NCBI GenBank assembly: GCA_038226175.1
Contig: JBBRQP010000109.1
Location: forward strand, 1 to 8,576
Reading direction: 5' to 3'
Length of the DNA stretch: 8,576 bases
Origin: JBBRQP01 sp038226175
GTDB lineage: Bacteria > Cyanobacteriota > Cyanobacteriia > Gloeobacterales > Anthocerotibacteraceae
Made by a program: the position numbers and the translations under genes. A model generated the notes under the pieces. That model did no database searches. It saw only the letters and a list, made by a program, of their open reading frames with translations, and was not told where the DNA came from. How positions within the stretch are numbered: position 1 is the stretch's first letter; each line of letters begins with the position of its first letter. Shown here piece after piece: positions 6,405 to 8,576 of this stretch.

Positions 6405-6926
6405 TCAGTAAGTCACCAAACTCTTAACTGGAATGCCCATCGCCAACTGTTGCTGACCCGCCAAAAAACTCAACTCAATCAAAAAACAGAAGCCAACGAG
6501 TGTGCCGCCAGCTTGGGTGACTAACTGAGCTGCCGCCTGAGCAGTACCCCCTGTGGCAATCACATCATCGAGTATCACCACCCGCCCACTGGGTTTGCCA
6601 CTAAAACAATCCTGATGAATCTCTAAGCTATCGGTGCCATATTCCAAGGCATAGTCTTGTTGATAAACGGCGCAGGGTAATTTTTGGGGTTTGCGCACCA
6701 AGACTAAGCCTGCTCCTAAGGCTGCTGCCACGGGAGCCGCTAGGATAAATCCTCTCGACTCGATGCCGACAATGTAATCGGGTTGCCAAGTTTCTACCGC
6801 AGCCGCCAATTGCTCAACCGTTTGCGCCCAAGCCAGCGGATTAGCCAACAGCGGCGTAATATCTCGAAATAGTACCCCTGGCTTAGGAAAATCTGGGACA
6901 GCGCGGATATGGTCTTGCAAATTCAT
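6405..6926 (-). CDS. apt: adenine phosphoribosyltransferase
   Basis: Apt salvages adenine with PRPP to give AMP in the cytosol. I chose the ATG at 6926-6924, giving 173 residues that begin MNLQDHIRAVPDFPKPG, because family members start at this point. The reading frame stays open to a TTG at 6941, but the extra five codons have no counterpart. GGTGG lies upstream of the ATG. Visible signatures are PDFPKPGVLFRDITPLL (11-27), GIESRGFILAAPVA (54-67), VRKPQKLP (77-84), LEYGTDSLEIH (94-104), and the PRPP-binding loop VVILDDVIATGGTA (116-129). Length and order are normal. It follows plsC by 27 bases. Both HisG and Apt in this window use PRPP, but their genes are on opposite strands and need not be co-regulated. 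Confidence 0.95.
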   Translation of the reverse strand: MNLQDHIRAVPDFPKPGVLFRDITPLLANPLAWAQTVEQLAAAVETWQPDYIVGIESRGFILAAPVAAALGAGLVLVRKPQKLPCAVYQQDYALEYGTDSLEIHQDCFSGKPSGRVVILDDVIATGGTAQAAAQLVTQAGGTLVGFCFLIELSFLAGQQQLAMGIPVKSLVTY

Positions 6927-6953
6927 GTCATCCACCCGCAAACACTATGGCTA

Positions 6954-7616
6954 TCATGCCACGACCGCTGGCGTTTGATCCTCATTGACCGTATCACCTA
7001 AGGCTTTTTGCAAATCCGCCGTCAACTGGGCAATCGCGGTTTTGGCGGGTAGTGCCAGATAATCTTTGACCACAAGCGGCGGCAAAATCTGAATCGTCAC
7101 CTTACTGCGAAACCGTAAAATCTTATCCCCATAGATAAAACGAATCGGAATAATTTCGACGGGCTGGTCTGGTAACTCACGCTGACAATTGAGAGCTAGC
7201 CAAGCTACACCGGGTTTGAGCGGATACACCTGATTGGGCTCAAAATAATGCAGGCCACCCTCAGGAAAGACCACAATCGCTTCTTGGTCGCGCATCAATT
7301 CTTGACAATATCTAACCGCTGAGGCGTTGGGTCGTTCGGCATTGATCGCAAAAGCACCGAGATTTTCCATAAACCATCTTTGCGCCCCCACAAACTCATT
7401 TTTGGAGGTCATAAAGTGCGGCAGACGCGGGGTTAGTAAATGAATCATTAGCGCATCCCAGCGCGAACGATGTACCGGAGCCAAAATGATCGGGCCGATC
7501 TGGGGAATATGTTCTTGACCATGGATCGTCAGCTGAAAATAAGTAGGCATAAAGGAGGTATGCAAAGGCCGTAATAGGCTCGTTAACCAAGGTGAGATGT
7601 GGGATTTTTCAGTCAT
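6954..7616 (-). CDS. plsC: 1-acyl-sn-glycerol-3-phosphate acyltransferase (PlsC/LPLAT family)
   Basis: This gene encodes 220 residues of the lysophospholipid acyltransferase family, which adds the sn-2 acyl chain to make phosphatidic acid at the inner membrane face. The catalytic HX4D box is H49-R-S-R-W-D54. The other family blocks follow: INAERP (91-96), FPEGG (117-121) for glycerol-phosphate binding, and IIPIRF (155-160). There is no clear membrane helix, and attachment may be peripheral through the hydrophobic N-terminal stretch. A strong GGAGGAG about eight bases before the ATG fixes the start. It is probably the first gene of the plsC-apt-GNAT run. The exact substrate is not certain, since cyanobacteria carry several paralogs, so the symbol is a family-level assignment. 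Confidence 0.85.
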   Translation of the reverse strand: MTEKSHISPWLTSLLRPLHTSFMPTYFQLTIHGQEHIPQIGPIILAPVHRSRWDALMIHLLTPRLPHFMTSKNEFVGAQRWFMENLGAFAINAERPNASAVRYCQELMRDQEAIVVFPEGGLHYFEPNQVYPLKPGVAWLALNCQRELPDQPVEIIPIRFIYGDKILRFRSKVTIQILPPLVVKDYLALPAKTAIAQLTADLQKALGDTVNEDQTPAVVA

Positions 7617-7673
7617 AAATCGTCTCCTCCAGATAGTTCACCCTAGCCTGTTTGTGGGTACCAACGCCTCTAT

Positions 7674-7886
7674 CTAAATTGCTTGTGCCAACCAGCGATC
7701 ATAATTGTCAAGTGGTGGGTTTAACTTTATATCATTAGCAGTTAGGGCAAGCAGTGAGAAATAATCATCTAAGAGTCGATAAACTAGATTTTGCTGTAAA
7801 CATATGTTTTCTGTAACTTGGCTGAGCGCAATGTCAGACTGCCCCGTGTTGGTCTTTGCTATAGTTACTTGGGGCATCTTCACCAA
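7674..7886 (-). CDS. doubtful small ORF overlapping the zeta-linked gene
   Basis: This is a 70-codon frame from a TTG at 7886, with an in-frame ATG three codons later. It overlaps the end of the preceding gene by 53 bases in another frame. The product contains a leucine-rich, amphipathic-looking centre (LVYRLLDDYFSLLALTANDIKL) and ends in DRWLAQAI, which reads more like a real protein than random translation. I recognise no family. Two explanations remain. It may be a separate small gene coupled to the one upstream. It may instead be the C-terminal part of that gene thrown out of frame, since the frames cross near the codons for EDAP. If it is not coding, 7617-7833 is a 217-base gap before plsC. 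Confidence 0.35.
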   Translation of the reverse strand: MVKMPQVTIAKTNTGQSDIALSQVTENICLQQNLVYRLLDDYFSLLALTANDIKLNPPLDNYDRWLAQAI

Positions 7887-8016
7887 TGGCTACAGGCTTA
7901 CCATCATGCCAGATGACAGCATAGTGACCCAGGCTACGCTTGCGTTCTAAGGTGTCTGTGACTACTTTTTGGAGTGCTTCCAGAGTTCTTTGAGTATCTG
8001 CGGGAATGGGGGTCAT
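7834..8016 (-). CDS. small conserved-looking protein coupled to the zeta-type kinase gene
   Basis: This gene encodes 60 residues. The N-terminal part (about 6-28) is a charged amphipathic helix, LEALQKVVTDTLERKRSLG. It is followed by HYAVIWHDGKPVAIGEDAP, which looks like a short beta hairpin. I recall small cyanobacterial proteins of this pattern but know no function. The ATG overlaps the stop codon of the zeta-type gene (ATGA, 8013-8016), so translation was coupled to it. A small protein made right after a zeta-type kinase could be its partner or antitoxin, but this is inference from position only; the classical epsilon antitoxin is encoded upstream of zeta and looks different. The reading frame is intact although the kinase gene is broken. 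Confidence 0.65.
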   Translation of the reverse strand: MTPIPADTQRTLEALQKVVTDTLERKRSLGHYAVIWHDGKPVAIGEDAPSNYSKDQHGAV

Positions 8017-8361
8017 TGTTCTGCCTCCTTGCTTAATTGCTCGAATCGTTCGGGGTTAAAGATGGTGCGGGTTTCGCCCTGCTGTTCAAATATTAGCTGA
8101 GGGGCGTTGCCGTCGTTCATAAAACATTGGGTGCGATTTACAGCATAGCTGAACTCATAGAGCAAGTTGTACAGACTGCGGGGAAAGCGTCGTTCAATAT
8201 CGGTGAGGGGAATATCATGACCGCCATGGACGACCCGCTCGGCAACGCGCTGCTTAGACATTTCGACACTGGGTAGAGCAAGGTAAATAAGTCCCACATG
8301 CCACCCCTCGGATTGGAGTCTTGGATAAGTTTAAGATAGCTGCGACCTGCGAGAGTGGTTT
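8013..8361 (-). pseudogene. zeta-toxin-family kinase, 5' half removed by IS and frameshifted
   Basis: The C-terminal half of a zeta-type P-loop kinase, the family that includes UDP-N-acetylglucosamine kinases. From 8359 one frame reads TTLAGRSYLKLIQD; from 8315 another frame continues QSEGWHVGLIYLALPSVEM, then AERVVHGGHDIP and RRFPRSLYNLL, which are the conserved family blocks. The two frames join near 8315-8318 if one base has been lost. The P-loop and the N-terminal half are missing because the IS605-type right end abuts at 8362. The remaining AA-ACC-ACT fits the usual (F)ETT motif with the first base of the glutamate codon lost to the other side. A GTG at 8297-8295 with GAGGGG before it could still express 94 residues, but without a nucleotide-binding site. 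Confidence 0.75.
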
Positions 8362-8370
8362 GTGACGACT

Positions 8371-8401
8371 CCCGACGTTGATGCTACGCATACAACGCGG
8401 G
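8371..8401 (-). ncRNA. right-end hairpin, likely 3' part of the tnpB omega RNA scaffold
   Basis: The stem pairs CCCG, CGTTG and ATGC (8371-8374, 8376-8380, 8381-8384) with GCAT, CAACG and CGGG (8388-8391, 8393-8397, 8398-8401). This makes 13 base pairs with a single-base bulge on each side and a TAC/GTA loop. It lies between the tnpB stop and the element border, where IS605-type elements keep both the transposase-binding hairpin and the end of the omega RNA. Known omega RNAs begin within tnpB and run through the right end; the true 5' end here is not visible. The guide would be the flanking bases from 8361 downward. Confidence 0.6.
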
Positions 8402-8418
8402 CTTCCCAGTGAACCCTG

Positions 8419-8576
8419 CTATTGCATAGGGCGTTCCTGAGCTTTAATCACCGTGCGTCCCACGGCAATATTTCTGATGTTGATAGCAGCATTTACATCT
8501 CGGTCAAGCTCTAGGCCGCAGTCAGGGCAAGAATGCCACCTATCAGCTAGCATCTTCGGAACGTAGGCACCGCAAT
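8419..8576 (-). CDS. tnpB: TnpB RNA-guided nuclease, C-terminal fragment (runs off right edge)
   Basis: The last 52 codons or so are present. The frame reads CGAYVPKMLADRWHSCPDCG and then LELDRDVNAAINI, ending in KAQERPMQ. The CxxC pair at CPDC and the cysteine at the window edge belong to the zinc ribbon inserted in the RuvC domain. The aspartate of DRDVNAA is the third RuvC catalytic residue. This is the typical end of TnpB from IS200/IS605 elements, an RNA-guided nuclease that cuts DNA next to a short motif and helps the element persist at its site. The first two RuvC residues lie outside, so activity cannot be judged. The end of the gene probably also encodes part of the omega RNA. The stop is TAG at 8421-8419. 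Confidence 0.85.
   Translation of the reverse strand, partial: CGAYVPKMLADRWHSCPDCGLELDRDVNAAINIRNIAVGRTVIKAQERPMQ

Larger units (their letters stand above)
8362..8576 (-). mobile_element. right end of an IS200/IS605-family (tnpB) element inserted in the zeta gene
   Basis: The element enters from the right edge and ends at about 8362, where kinase-family homology begins at once. It holds the 3' end of tnpB, then about 57 noncoding bases with a strong hairpin, and finishes with GTCAC on the minus strand. IS605-type elements have no terminal inverted repeats and make no target duplication, so only one end can be described. The left end, and any tnpA, are outside. The border is good to about two bases, because the terminal C-A-A could be shared by element and target. 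Confidence 0.7.

Noticed and set aside
6927..6941. Extended apt start at TTG 6941
   Set aside because: The five extra residues have no counterpart in the family, and the ATG at 6926 matches the usual N-terminus MNLQDHIRAVPDFPKPG.
1..8576. CRISPR array, tRNA or rRNA genes
   Set aside because: I saw no regularly spaced direct repeats and no cloverleaf or rRNA-like sequence anywhere in the window.
1..8576. HIP1 (GCGATCGC) as a cyanobacterial marker
   Set aside because: Reading through, I found no complete copy, so it cannot support the taxonomic call; some cyanobacterial lineages lack HIP1.

Overview
The window looks like a chromosomal stretch of a cyanobacterium with roughly balanced base composition. 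The basis is protein character: an apt product with cyanobacterial-type sequence, a PlsC-type acyltransferase with an HRSRWDA active-site box, a HisZ-HisG pair, a zeta-type kinase remnant, and a TnpB element with a right-end hairpin of a style I associate with cyanobacterial IS200/IS605 elements. I saw no HIP1 octamer (GCGATCGC), so the assignment is probable rather than proven. An early-branching lineage is possible.

Layout. Position 1-104 (minus) is the start of an IS630-type transposase that runs off the left edge. From 1821 down to 157 (minus) lie three small exported proteins of unknown function in one apparent operon. The second and third are clear paralogs of each other. A 326-base gap (1822-2147) separates them from a divergent histidine pair on the plus strand, hisZ (2148-3557) and hisG (3548-4501), which overlap by 10 bases. 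hisG meets the next gene tail to tail, with both stop codons inside one CTAG palindrome. That gene (5547-4498, minus) is a membrane-anchored penicillin-recognising serine hydrolase. Upstream of it on the same strand come a GNAT acetyltransferase (6384-5635), apt (6926-6405), and a 1-acylglycerol-3-phosphate acyltransferase (7616-6954). These three are closely spaced and probably co-transcribed.

The right end is a scar. A zeta-toxin/UDP-GlcNAc-kinase-like gene survives only as its C-terminal half (8361-8013). Its 5' half has been cut off by the right end of an IS605-family element carrying tnpB (C-terminal codons at 8576-8419, zinc ribbon and RuvC-III DRDVNAA motif). The tnpB side ends in a strong bulged hairpin (8371-8401) that should form the end of the omega RNA, and the natural guide then reads into the interrupted kinase gene. 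The kinase remnant also carries a one-base frameshift. A small coupled gene (8016-7834) remains intact downstream of it, followed by a doubtful overlapping ORF (7886-7674).

Most notable points: a long-form HisG (with C-terminal regulatory domain) sits beside HisZ, which is normally the partner of short HisG. The HisZ is unusually long. The serine hydrolase lacks the class A beta-lactamase general-base glutamate. The insertion junction in the zeta gene can be placed to within a base or two from the reading frame alone.
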